From Siphonodentalium dalli (Eukaryota > Mollusca > Scaphopoda > Gadilida > Siphonodentaliidae), in the NCBI GenBank assembly GCA_032622095.1, contig CP136061.1:236919815-236983814 (forward strand): a DNA stretch of 64,000 bases, given 5' to 3'. Both the position numbers and the translations under genes were made by a program. Shown one piece after another: positions 60,801 to 64,000 of the stretch; position 1 is the stretch's first letter; every line of letters starts with the position of its first letter. Under the pieces are notes generated by a model that had not been told where the DNA came from, did no database searches, and was given only the letters and a program-made list of their open reading frames with translations.

Positions 60801-63800
60801 CCATTTGGAAGAGGAACACCAAGTGATAGAGATTCTCAGATTCACCCCAAGACTCCCCCCGTTATTTACCCCAGAATGCGTCATAATTCACAACTATGAG
60901 ATAGAGGTATCCCCACTTAATTTTTGAATTCCCATATCACATATTACACATCATATTCCATATTATATACCATTTGGAAGAGGAACACCAAGTGATAGAG
61001 ATTCTCAGATTCACCCCAAGACTCCCCCCGTTATTTACCCCAGAATGCGTCATAATTCACAACTATGAGATAGAGGTATCCCCACTTAATTTTTGAATTC
61101 CCATATCACATTTTACACATCATATTCCATATTATATACCATTTGGAAGAGGAACACCAAGTGATAGAGATTCTCAGATTCACCCCAAGACTCCCCCCGT
61201 TATTTACCCCAGAATGCGTCATAATTCACAACTATGAGATAGAGGTATCCCCACTTAATTTTTGAATTCCCATATCACATATTACACATCATATTCCATA
61301 TTATATACCATTTGGAAGAGGAACACCAAGTGATAGAGATTCTCAGATTCACCCCAAGACTCCCCCCGTTATTTACCCCAGAATGCGTCATAATTCACAA
61401 CTATGAGATAGAGGTATCCCCACTTAATTTTTGAATTCCCATATCACATTTTACACATCATATTCCATATTATATACCATTTGGAAGAGGAACACCAAGT
61501 GATAGAGATTCTCAGATTCACCCCAAGACTCCCCCCGTTATTTACCCCAGAATGCGTCATAATTCACAACTATGAGATAGAGGTATCCCCACTTAATTTT
61601 TGAATTCCCATATCACATTTTACACATCATATTCCATATTATATACCATTTGGAAGAGGAACAAAAACTTTAGAATAGAATAGAATTTATTACCATAAAG
61701 GACCCCAAGGGGTAACATGTAGTGCATAATCAAACTACACACAGTTGAAAGCAAATTCAAAAATAACATGCATAATATTATTATGATATTATAAGAAATG
61801 ATAATAAGGCAGTTTTAGGACGGATAACAGAATGGATACAAAGCAGTTGTCTTGAGAGGGCAAATGTCTACTTACATGTACTTATGAATACTTGCTTGTG
61901 ATGGGAAGAGGAAAGCTTTAATAGAGCTGGCATAATTATGGTCAGAGATATTTAAATGAAGCTGAAATTGATTAATTATAATATTTGTTTGGAATTACAG
62001 TGAATTAATACGTCAGATGCATTCAGATAAGACATATGCCCAATCAGACAAGTGCTAAGCCAGCAGTATTAACCAACCAAATATATATTCCACCAGAATA
62101 CAGAACAGCTGTGGCCTAGGAGTGTCCGCCAAGTGATAAGAGATTCTCAGATTCACCCCAAGACTCCCCCATTATTTACATCATTATTCAAAACTAAGAG
62201 ATAGAGTTATCCCCACTCCATTGAGAATAATAAACTGGCAGTACAGACCAGAATGAAACAAGAGGTTGCACCACGGGTGCTGGGATACCCCTATGGTGAA
62301 AATAGAAATATGAGCAGGTCGGAAACCAACTGTGGAAAAAAATGTGATGAACGAAAAATTACTTGACAATTCTAACAAACGGATGGAAATCCAACATTTT
62401 CAGATAAAGAAAGAGGGATAACTTTTGAATGGAAAATGTGAACAACATCAATTAATCCTCTTTTGAAAGCACTCATGGTGCTAAAACTGCATACCAAATT
62501 TTATTGAGATCCAATAACCCATGTTTTCAGATATAAGAGCGGACGGATGGAAATCCAACATTTTCAGATAAACAAAGAGGGATAACTCTTGAACTGAAAA
62601 TGTGAACACCGTAAATGAACCCTCTTTTGAAAGCCCTCCTGATGACAATCCTGAATACCAAATTTCACTGAGATCTGATCACCCATGGTTGAGATATATG
62701 AGCGGACAGATAGACAGATGGATGGATGTAATCCAGTACACCCCCATCTGTTGGGATCATGGTTGGCGCTGGACCAAAATTTCCGCTTGCCAAATGAAAT
62801 TTTTTTTGGCCAAATTTCAAAATGATTTGCCAAAATTAATTGAGGGTATATAAGTGGGGAAATTGAAGAAAATTCTCATTTTTTTATTGTTGTTATATAA
62901 TGTAACACCTAGCCACATACACAGGTAAACTTAGCTAGTGCAACAAACTAGTATTATTAATATATATCACAGTAACAATATATATCTTTTTAGAAGTGAC
63001 ACCAGAAATTATGTTTAATGTTGCTAAGACAGTTATCAAACTTGAAGTACATGTATCTGTAATTACAGCAATCATATATTTCGTCCTCACAGTGTCTTAG
63101 TAAATTGGCAACAAAACAGAACCACCAATTATTAATCCCTTGCTCGCCATGATTCACATTCGACTGATTAACCTATTGTCTTATAATCTCTGGTCACAAA
63201 ACATGGATATCATAAATACGCAGTGTCCAGTGTCGTCAGTAATGTTCATACAAAGGGGATTAACTGTAAAAACAGTTTTATAATTACCTTTGGCTGTTTC
63301 GTGCCAATTACAAACAAATAACTTACACCAATAATAATGGAATAAATACAGAACATTCTTTTTTCTGACTCATATTTTAACCGCGGTTGATTAACTGTTT
63401 GATGGCAGTTTAATACATACAGAAAGTAGTACCATTTTGTGAAAATTGAAGAAAATTACATGCATTATCACTTTCGACATATCAATGCTGACCGCTAGAT
63501 TGATAGATTTGTTGATCGGATTTATATGTTGGCATGCATGACAGATAATCCACCTTCGATGATGTTTTATGCCTAGATAGTTTAAATCACATAATTTAAA
63601 AACTCACTTGCCAAAATAATTTTATTTTTTTTGCCAAATGAAAATATTTTTTGCCATTGTCAAATTTGGCAAGTGGCAGCGCGAACCCTGGTTTTGGATG
63701 GGTTATAATTAAGCACAACGAAAATTTGTATTTTGACCACCATGAAAAAATTTGCTTTTATAGTACCTTTTCTTGGGAAGACCATATCAAAGTTTTGTGA

Positions 63801-63920
63801 TGAATTTTTCACTTCTACTTTTGTTCCGTTCTCCATCTGCAATGACATGTCTAGGACAGCAGTGTTCACTTGTTCTGATGATGAGTCCCAACGGTATGGA
63901 TTATTTTTGTGGTGTATAAG
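18083..63920 (-). CDS. Polycystin-1-like gene, partial (eight exons, both ends missing)
   Basis: Eight exons (join, 5' to 3': 63920-63767, 53748-53282, 50200-49973, 29499-29324, 28705-28604, 25680-25108, 20621-20365, 18378-18083) give 2253 nt of continuous frame. Every junction has AG acceptor and GT donor and matching phase (1, 0, 0, 2, 2, 2, 1). Domain order is GAIN-like region, GPS (WCNHLTAF), TM1, PLAT (TGWWRYADTNANVYIYIKG, IWHDNSGHNPSW), TM2-TM3, TM4-TM5 and TM6, which is the polycystin-1 order. Family members are large membrane proteins of cilia or the sperm surface that are self-cleaved at the GPS and pair with TRPP channels. That role is inferred from the family. The N-terminal ectodomain and the last five helices are not in the window. 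Introns reach 20 kb and hold nearly all the repeats listed here. The exact paralogue (PKD1, PKD1L1, L2 or L3 type) cannot be settled. Confidence 0.9.
18392..18607. mobile_element. TA-flanked palindromic MITE, complete copy, abutting exon H acceptor
   Basis: A near-perfect 216-bp palindrome, from TAGAGTAATGCCCTAAATAA to GGGCATTACTGTA, centred on GGAAAGCTCTCAGTGAGAGC. The TA borders fit a Tc1/mariner-type MITE. Partial copies lie at 71-134, 9041-9134, 28742-28876, 28908-28962 and 63961-64000. Confidence 0.8.
18642..18902. mobile_element. TTAA-flanked MITE, 261 bp
   Basis: TTAACCCTTTCTTTACCAAA at the left and TTTAGTAAAAAATGGGTTAA at the right. Shares AAGTAGTTCCCTTTGGAAAT and a CTGTCATCTG block with 49682-49918. 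Confidence 0.75.
18903..20364. other. Rest of intron G-H, no feature recognised
   Basis: AT-rich intron sequence. The short plus-strand frame at 19884-20102 has no support. Confidence 0.5.
20365..20621 (-). CDS. Exon G: TM4 and TM5
   Basis: Exon of 257 nt (1 nt, 85 codons, 1 nt). The acceptor is TTTTTATTTCAG and the donor TTCAAG|GTGCAG, the weakest part of the model. It encodes LPWWCVYINWCLVMVTSLSA, SYFIMLYGL (TM4) and WLISFLTSFIQSAFVTQPIR followed by VAVVAAIVTMVMKKPVD (TM5), the conserved polycystin-1 motif with FVTQPI and KKPVD. The phase joins exon H exactly (G plus AT makes Asp). A 1.3-kb TTAA-flanked element ends 29 bp upstream of the acceptor. Confidence 0.95.
20651..21986. mobile_element. 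TTAA-flanked element, 1.34 kb, with small PIP-box-like frame
   Basis: Begins TTAACCCTCTCATTACTAAA and ends TTTAGTAAAGAAAGAATTAA, with TTAA at both borders. The ends match the small MITEs at 18642 and 49682, and the right subterminal AGGGAACTACT block is the inverse of theirs. It could be an internally rearranged relative of the source element. Direct repeats of GGTGTCCCCAAATTA occur at 20828 and 21879. Confidence 0.6.
21095..21256 (+). pseudogene. Short basic frame with PCNA-interacting-peptide-like motif (53 codons)
   Basis: The frame ATG to TAA encodes an N-terminal MSSRGRPRTSGKSHNKT, a basic KRKRKEE and TAPITSFFTNI. The last resembles a PIP box (x-x-x-I-x-x-F-F), but the usual first Gln is one position off. 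It sits inside the TTAA-flanked element, so it may be the N-terminal remnant of a transposon-encoded protein. I recognise no further homology downstream. Confidence 0.35.
22162..22599. mobile_element. Harbinger-like MITE, 438 bp, TTA target duplication
   Basis: GGCCAAACAAAAAAG at the left, CCCTTATTTTTTTGGCC at the right, TTA on both sides. The right half shares GGTTTGGACAGCCTGTGGTG and the surrounding 250 bp with 8700-8982 and, inverted, with 50766-51040. Confidence 0.8.
22690..23345. repeat. Old CCAAATTTCA interspersed repeat split by a TTAA MITE
   Basis: GCACCAAATTTCAGTCAGAT and GATAACCCATGCCCGGATGG precede TTAA at 22915. ACAGACAGATGGAC continues after TTAA at 23314, as expected if the MITE landed inside an older repeat. 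Confidence 0.7.
22915..23314. mobile_element. TTAA-flanked dual-hairpin MITE, 400 bp
   Basis: Ends TTAACCCTTTACCCAACA and TGTTGGGTAAAGGGTTAA. Inside are two near-perfect palindromes (about 23066-23134 and 23216-23285) with ATGCATTCTCTTATATATGC stems and a CGACC(A/T)(A/T)GGTCG centre, joined by a T-rich linker. Confidence 0.85.
23680..24110. repeat. Interspersed repeat, copy 2 (first copy 3946-4380)
   Basis: See 3946-4380; the same blocks in the same orientation, with rearranged order. Confidence 0.75.
24198..24719. mobile_element. TA-flanked non-autonomous DNA element, 520 bp
   Basis: TCAGGTCAGGCACATCCTGA near the left end and TCAGGATGTGCCTGACCTGA at the right form inverted repeats of at least 24 bp, extended by CACTATTATAG / CTATCATAGT. 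TA is at both borders. No transposase frame. Confidence 0.75.
24720..25107. other. Intron F-G, AT-rich with a poly-T run
   Basis: A poly-T run at about 24997-25013; otherwise nothing recognised up to the donor of exon F. Confidence 0.5.
25108..25680 (-). CDS. Exon F: end of PLAT, TM2 and TM3
   Basis: Exon of 573 nt (1 nt, 190 codons, 2 nt). The acceptor is TGTCCTCAG and the donor CTACG|GTAAAT. It starts FLKEIFMYDLETKQEWCFIY and NNWLALDTGFG, the end of the PLAT domain. Then comes NGHLWSSIF and FTRVQRLSCALC, a highly conserved polycystin-1 segment leading into TM2 (about residues 84-104). TM3 is at about 122-147. The exon closes with a strongly basic and acidic tail (EKTERRRREADKTT to KPKKKLR) predicted to be cytoplasmic. 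This is the longest and clearest exon in the window. A 122-bp tandem repeat begins about 60 bp upstream of its acceptor. Confidence 0.97.
25740..26180. repeat. 122-bp tandem repeat, about 3.6 copies
   Basis: GCTCCACCCGTTTC recurs at 25765, 25887, 26009 and 26131, an exact period of 122. GC-rich, with TGCGCATGCGCGAAGCTTGC and CGGGCTCGGCGACCCGATAA. The tail (26180-26310) carries ACCAAGTTTCGTCCCGATCG and a GACGGACAAACAGACAGACA end, as in other repeats here. Confidence 0.9.
26328..26571. mobile_element. Dual-hairpin MITE, copy 2
   Basis: CAAGCCTTGAAATAGTGTG at the left, then two palindromes (about 26358-26448, 26459-26553) with the same stems as 10391-10645. The right outer arm is degraded (CAATTTGAT). 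Confidence 0.8.
26787..28072. mobile_element. hAT-like element, 1286 bp, perfect 8-bp target duplication
   Basis: Flanked by GTAGCCAC at 26779-26786 and 28073-28080. The ends are TAGGGCTGGACGATATTAAC and CCGCCCAGCACTA; the left has AACCGCGGTTAACG near it, and the right has GATATTGAAATTTTAACCGG. An 8-bp duplication with short imperfect inverted ends is diagnostic of hAT. No BED finger or dimerisation domain is visible, so it looks non-autonomous. An 89-codon minus frame inside (27168-27437, starting MGEDTASSHLEEIIHCDRLK) is of unknown origin. Confidence 0.85.
28180..28477. repeat. Possible SINE/LINE tail ending in ATT repeats
   Basis: GATTAAGCGCTATATTAAAA followed by (ATT)n just downstream of the third PLAT donor looks like the 3' end of a retroposon. 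The 5' end is not defined. Confidence 0.35.
28478..28666 (-). repeat. In-frame triplication of PLAT exon end and its splice donor (63-bp unit)
   Basis: Three copies of a 63-bp unit, differing by one silent change (TCC to TCA in copy 2) and at the outer edge. Each encodes LTHITIWHDNSGHNPSWYNNK on the minus strand, where the last residues come from what is intron start in the canonical form (GTATAATAATAA). The unit is 21 codons with no stop, so read-through to donor 2 or 3 adds 21 or 42 residues in phase. The third copy runs into an ATT-rich stretch and then a stop codon. Confidence 0.9.
28604..28705 (-). CDS. Exon E: second half of PLAT domain (shortest form)
   Basis: With the first donor, the exon is 102 nt: one base completing Arg, 33 codons (IGAEDWFIIHTKESLGELTH, ITIWHDNSGHNPS) and TG of the Trp codon completed by exon F. 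The IWHDNSG-x-x-PSW string is the PLAT signature of polycystins. The acceptor is CTATTATAG (poor pyrimidine tract) and the donor CCTG|GTATAA. Two further copies of the last 63 nt of the exon-donor region follow downstream, each with the same donor and no stop codon. The exon could therefore end at 28604, 28541 or 28478. The 102-nt form gives the canonical domain. Confidence 0.9.
28742..28876. mobile_element. TA-flanked palindromic MITE, internally deleted
   Basis: TACAGTAATGCCCAAGTAAT to GAGCATTACTGTA with TA at both borders. Most of the left arm is deleted. Confidence 0.75.
28908..28962. mobile_element. TA MITE, solo left arm
   Basis: TACAGTAATGCCCTAAATAA to GAATTATGGGTAA; the right arm is absent. 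Confidence 0.7.
29324..29499 (-). CDS. Exon D: first half of PLAT domain
   Basis: Exon of 176 nt, entering phase 0 and leaving phase 2. The acceptor is ATTCCCTTAG and the donor TTTAG|GTAAGT. It encodes 58 residues starting RGVTELVNFAGHEYSYLL, then CVVTGWWRYADTNANVYIYI and KGSDGQSPRYTIANTQHAFF. This is the beta-strand-rich N-terminal half of the PLAT (polycystin-1, lipoxygenase, alpha-toxin) domain that sits in the first intracellular loop. The usual family sequence at RYADTN is close to RNAGTT, so this copy is somewhat diverged there. It was too short to appear as a long open frame and was found by following the domain. Confidence 0.93.
30039..30150 (+). pseudogene. U2 snRNA-like fragment
   Basis: CGCTTCTCGGCCTTTTGGCT, then GTGTAGTATCTGTTCTT and CTGATACGTCC match the 5' end of U2 spliceosomal RNA, including the branch-point-recognition GUAGUA. 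The following stem-loop is altered but pairs (GTCCCC / GGGGAC). The Sm-site region (expected AUUUUUGG) reads AGGTTGGTTTGAGG, and the 3' stem-loops are not recognisable. It is therefore a fragment or U2-derived segment of a repeat rather than a working U2 gene. Confidence 0.8.
30184..30780. repeat. About 230-bp tandem repeat, 2.6 copies
   Basis: CCGAAATTTTGGTT at about 30186, 30414 and 30645. Units share CGTTTGGTTTATTTACATTG and GGGACGGGTAGTTTGATGCG. A fourth, separate copy begins near 31529. Confidence 0.85.
31100..33890. other. Intron C-D, no gene recognised
   Basis: Contains an empty counterpart of the U2 flank at 31345-31400, a copy of the 230-bp unit at about 31505, and AT-rich sequence. 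Confidence 0.4.
33895..34430. repeat. About 150-bp tandem repeat, three copies
   Basis: TACCAAATTTGGTTCAGTTC recurs near 33987, 34143 and 34304, with TCTAAAGTTATCATCCGGAA and AAATCTAAGTCGAAAAAGGG. It ends in GCGGACGGACAACGGACGGA. This layout is like the other CCAAATTT repeats here. Confidence 0.85.
34831..35154 (+). pseudogene. Helitron Pif1-like helicase, C-terminal fragment
   Basis: The frame encodes AHIIEATILTGCAQGESVFI, PRIPLIPSDSPIEFRRLQFP, VRLSFGMTINKSQGQTMKVV and GELNDPC-like sequence, then FSHGQLYVACSRVGS, ending at a stop after HREVLE. MTINKSQGQT and the YVACSRVGS motif are the last helicase motifs of the Helitron Rep/Hel protein, which unwinds DNA for rolling-circle transposition. 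The ATP-binding Walker A part and the HUH Rep nuclease are missing. The 5' break coincides with a repeat TTTATAGTTTACA. A truncated but still open fragment. Confidence 0.9.
35268..36345. repeat. Irregular tandem array, unit about 65-135 bp, about 11 copies
   Basis: Each unit has TTTGTAAATATCAACTTTGC, TTGACACCAATTTGAACC, GTATTCTGATTACCTGCTGA and TCATTCTCACGCCAAGCTAC. It lies directly downstream of the helicase fragment and before the Helitron 3' end. Confidence 0.85.
36639..36900 (+). mobile_element. Helitron 5' end (third family or diverged)
   Basis: TCTATCTATTATATATTTTG follows the CTAG at 36638, then a GT run and ACTCGAAAACGGCCGACCCG. No matching 3' end was found. Confidence 0.5.
36901..41220. 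other. Intron C-D, no gene recognised
   Basis: AT-rich. It holds a possible retroposon tail near 38120 (CAATAGTTTTATTGCC), several AACGCTCTTTAT motifs between 40045 and 40580, and at 40690-40810 a diverged copy of the repeat also seen at 53100-53260. Confidence 0.4.
41222..41352. repeat. Short minisatellite GGTGGGGAAATGTCC
   Basis: Seven or so copies of a GGGGAAATGTCCG-type unit of irregular spacing. Confidence 0.7.
41347..42025 (-). repeat. 225-bp satellite, three units, minus orientation
   Basis: GCCGACTCGAAGAG(T/C)GGTAG and GTGAACCGCAGTAA recur with a spacing of about 226 bp. The sequence is the inverse of the array at 43925-46800. Confidence 0.9.
42026..43924. other. Spacer between opposed satellite arrays
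   Basis: Holds a (TA)n microsatellite at about 42807-42863, a GCCGAAGC-rich imperfect palindrome at 42178-42265 and one degraded satellite unit at 43030-43085. No gene seen. Confidence 0.5.
43925..46800 (+). repeat. 225-bp satellite, 13 units, plus orientation
   Basis: GCGGTTCACTACCGCTCTTC recurs at 44008, 44233, 44458, 44683, 44907, 45132, 45357, 45584, 45809, 46031, 46256, 46480 and 46705; the spacing is 222-227, mostly 225. Each unit has a GCGGT-TCACT-ACCGC hairpin and CGAGTCGGCGG. No frame stays open through a unit. Shared rare variants show segmental copying within the array. Confidence 0.95.
47068..47499 (+). mobile_element. Helitron family 2, 5'-truncated copy
   Basis: Matches 47755-48176 over its length and ends with the hairpin CCGCCAGTGGCGG, then GCTAACCTGCTAG. 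An internal ACGGGTACCCAC followed by a 5'-like AT-rich start (about 47212) looks like an eroded family 1 3' end joined to a second 5' end. Confidence 0.75.
47500..48176 (+). mobile_element. Helitron family 2, complete non-autonomous copy, 677 bp
   Basis: Starts TCTCCTATATATTTTGAGAC right after the previous CTAG and ends with the same CCGCCAGTGGCGG hairpin and CTAG. No coding sequence. Contains ACTCGAAAACGGCTGGACCG near the start, shared with family 1. Confidence 0.85.
48177..48772 (+). mobile_element. Helitron family 2, complete non-autonomous copy, 596 bp
   Basis: Starts TCTACTATATATTTTGAGAC and ends CGCCAGTGGCGGGCTAACCT then GCTAG; the hairpin has lost one pair. Middle section differs from the preceding copy. 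Confidence 0.85.
48773..49030 (+). mobile_element. Helitron family 2, 5' part of a fourth copy
   Basis: Starts TCTATACTATATATTTTGAG after the CTAG at 48772. It can be followed to about 49030; the 3' end was not found. Confidence 0.7.
49031..49681. other. Intron C-D, no feature recognised
   Basis: AT-rich. A 65-codon plus-strand frame at 49349-49546 is not supported. Confidence 0.4.
49682..49918. mobile_element. TTAA-flanked MITE, 237 bp, 55 bp from exon C donor
   Basis: TTAAACCTTTTTATGCTAAA to GTATAGAAAGGATTAA with TTAA at both borders; the interior matches 18642-18902. Confidence 0.7.
49973..50200 (-). CDS. Exon C: GPS cleavage motif and first transmembrane helix
   Basis: Exon of 228 nt, 76 codons, phase 0 at both ends. 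The acceptor TTTTCTTCTTTCCAG and donor AAAG|GTGAGT are both strong. Residues 11-23 are HCWCNHLTAFAGG. The C-x-C-x-H-L-T order keeps the His-Leu-Thr at which GPS proteins cleave themselves, so cleavage competence is predicted. Residues about 46-65 (PIIVCVVIITWCLYFGILVW) form TM1, followed by ARRADRLDLSK, the basic stretch before the PLAT domain in this family. The 20.5-kb intron after it holds the Helitrons and the 225-bp satellite. Confidence 0.95.
50201..50765. other. Intron B-C, no feature recognised
   Basis: AT-rich intron before the Harbinger-like insertion. Confidence 0.5.
50766..52595. mobile_element. Harbinger-like non-autonomous element, 1.83 kb, TAA target duplication
   Basis: GGCAAAAAAAGGTGTTTTGA at the left (50766) and TTTTTTTGTTTGGCC at the right (52592-52595), TAA on both sides. 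The left 270 bp are the inverse of 8700-8982 and 22330-22599; the right 135 bp are the inverse of 7622-7760. No transposase frame. Confidence 0.7.
52596..53281. other. Intron B-C, with TTAA-type element end
   Basis: The segment 53095-53263 ends GGGAGAATCCATTTTGTAAA then GGGTTAA, the right terminus of the TTAA family (as at 18642). The left border is not located. Confidence 0.5.
53282..53748 (-). CDS. Exon B: GAIN-like region leading into the GPS
   Basis: Exon of 467 nt: 2 nt completing a codon and 155 codons. The acceptor is TTTATTCCAG and the donor GCAAG|GTGGGG. The protein carries several N-glycosylation sequons (NFS, NET, NFT, NCT, NNS), as expected for an extracellular segment. It ends EVYTEEWIKEGCK, the Trp and first Cys of the GPS, which continues in exon C. 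The length and the closing W-x-x-x-G-C match polycystin-1 family members. The sequence just inside the donor reads into a TTAA-flanked MITE 18 bp downstream (53260). Confidence 0.85.
53811..59386 (+). repeat. 26-bp satellite array, 5.6 kb, about 215 units
   Basis: The unit is CTTATATTATCAAGAG plus TTAATCTTGC, with a few fixed variants: CTCATATT, CAATAG, TTGTCT and a 24-bp form lacking AG (CAAGTTAATC). Variant pairs recur with an 882-bp offset (54731 with 55613; 54595 with 55477; 54621 with 55503), showing a 34-unit segmental duplication. It lies in the intron between exons A and B, starting 63 bp upstream of exon B's acceptor. Every frame is closed by TAA. Confidence 0.97.
59387..60098. other. 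Intron A-B, no feature recognised
   Basis: AT-rich. Short frame 59532-59762 is not supported. Confidence 0.45.
60099..60246. mobile_element. Palindromic MITE of about 148 bp
   Basis: AGGTATCTCACACTCGTCCT and the inner TTTATCAACCTCG pair with CTCATGTGAGATCCTCT and CTCGGTTGATAAA at the other end. The centre is GAGCCTCGGTAAACCTCGGC. Confidence 0.65.
60247..60742. other. Intron A-B, no feature recognised
   Basis: An 81-codon minus frame (60398-60643) was considered as an exon and dropped. Confidence 0.4.
60743..61663. repeat. 169-bp tandem repeat, 5.4 nearly identical copies
   Basis: CCCACTTAATTTTTGAATTC recurs at 60743, 60912, 61081, 61250, 61419 and 61588, an exact period of 169. The main difference is CACATATT versus CACATTTT (copies 3, 5 and 6). 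An older diverged piece sits at 62128-62220. Confidence 0.97.
61664..62279. other. Intron A-B; possible retroposon tail and old 169-bp remnant
   Basis: AGAATAGAATTTATTACCAT at 61678 resembles the tail of a retroposon. A diverged partial copy of the 169-bp unit is at 62128-62220. Confidence 0.4.
62280..62760. repeat. Interspersed repeat with CCAAATTTCAT motif, copy 2
   Basis: Same family and orientation as 700-1085: CATACCAAATTTTATTGAGA, GATCACCCATGGTTGAGATA and a GAGCGGACAGATAGACAG end. Confidence 0.75.
62761..63766. other. Intron A-B, no feature recognised
   Basis: AT-rich. TTGCCAAAT-type short repeats flank 62800-62840 and 63610-63670 in inverted order, possibly an old insertion. Confidence 0.4.
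63767..63920 (-). CDS. Exon A: GAIN-like region of polycystin-1-like protein
   Basis: Exon of 154 nt, entering in phase 0 and leaving in phase 1. The acceptor follows a pyrimidine-rich stretch ending TGTCTCATTCAG; the donor is AAAAG|GTACTA. It encodes about 51 residues, including LDMSLQMENGTKVEVKNSSQ and a closing FPRK. This resembles the segment between the REJ/GAIN region and the GPS in polycystin-1 proteins. An N-glycosylation sequon (NSS) is visible. The last single base (G) joins AC of exon B to make GAC, so no exon is needed in the 10-kb intron between them. A TA-flanked MITE arm starts 40 bp upstream of the acceptor. Confidence 0.75.
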
Positions 63921-63960
63921 CTGAATGAGACAAATATAAGAAAAATTAAAACAAAATTTA

Positions 63961-64000
63961 TACAGTAATGCCCTAAATAATTGACTCCTTAATGACAGCA
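63961..64000. mobile_element. TA MITE, left arm, cut by window edge
   Basis: TACAGTAATGCCCTAAATAA and GACTCCTTAATGACAGCA, as in the 18392-18607 family; 40 bp upstream of exon A. Confidence 0.7.

Overview
This is eukaryotic, intron-rich, AT-rich DNA dominated by repeats. The only host gene I can reconstruct is a polycystin-1-like (PKD1/PKD1L family) gene on the minus strand. Eight consecutive exons run from 63920 down to 18083. All splice phases agree and they give an open frame of 2253 nt (751 codons). In order they encode the end of a GAIN-type region, a GPS autoproteolysis motif, the first transmembrane helix, a PLAT domain, four further membrane helices and the start of the TRP-like channel module (helix S1). 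The 5' part lies beyond the right edge. The 3' part was not found in the leftmost 18 kb and is presumably beyond the left edge. Large introns, Helitrons, satellites and palindromic MITEs suggest an invertebrate, most likely a lophotrochozoan such as a mollusc; the species is inferred only weakly.

Layout. 1-18 kb lies downstream of the last recognised exon and holds interspersed repeats, a 1.55-kb terminal-inverted-repeat element, hairpin MITEs and a 5.8-kb foldback-like structure (11080-16905) whose arms enclose a diverged tandem array. 18-29.5 kb carries exons H to D with TTAA-type MITEs, a TWA-flanked Harbinger-like element, a hAT-like element with a perfect 8-bp target duplication and a 122-bp tandem repeat. 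29.5-50 kb is one giant intron. It is filled with Helitrons (including a helicase fragment and a U2 snRNA-like fragment), two opposed arrays of a 225-bp satellite and a head-to-tail Helitron array. 50-53.8 kb holds exons C and B around another Harbinger-like insertion. 53.8-63.8 kb is an intron with a 5.6-kb array of a 26-bp unit and a 169-bp array; exon A lies at the right edge.

The most interesting points are these. The 3' end of the PLAT exon, with its splice donor, is tandemly triplicated in frame, which offers three donors that would add 0, 21 or 42 residues. Exon H is flanked by two different MITEs at 7 and 13 bp. A U2-derived fragment lies inside a Helitron. Head-to-tail Helitron junctions are intact to the base.
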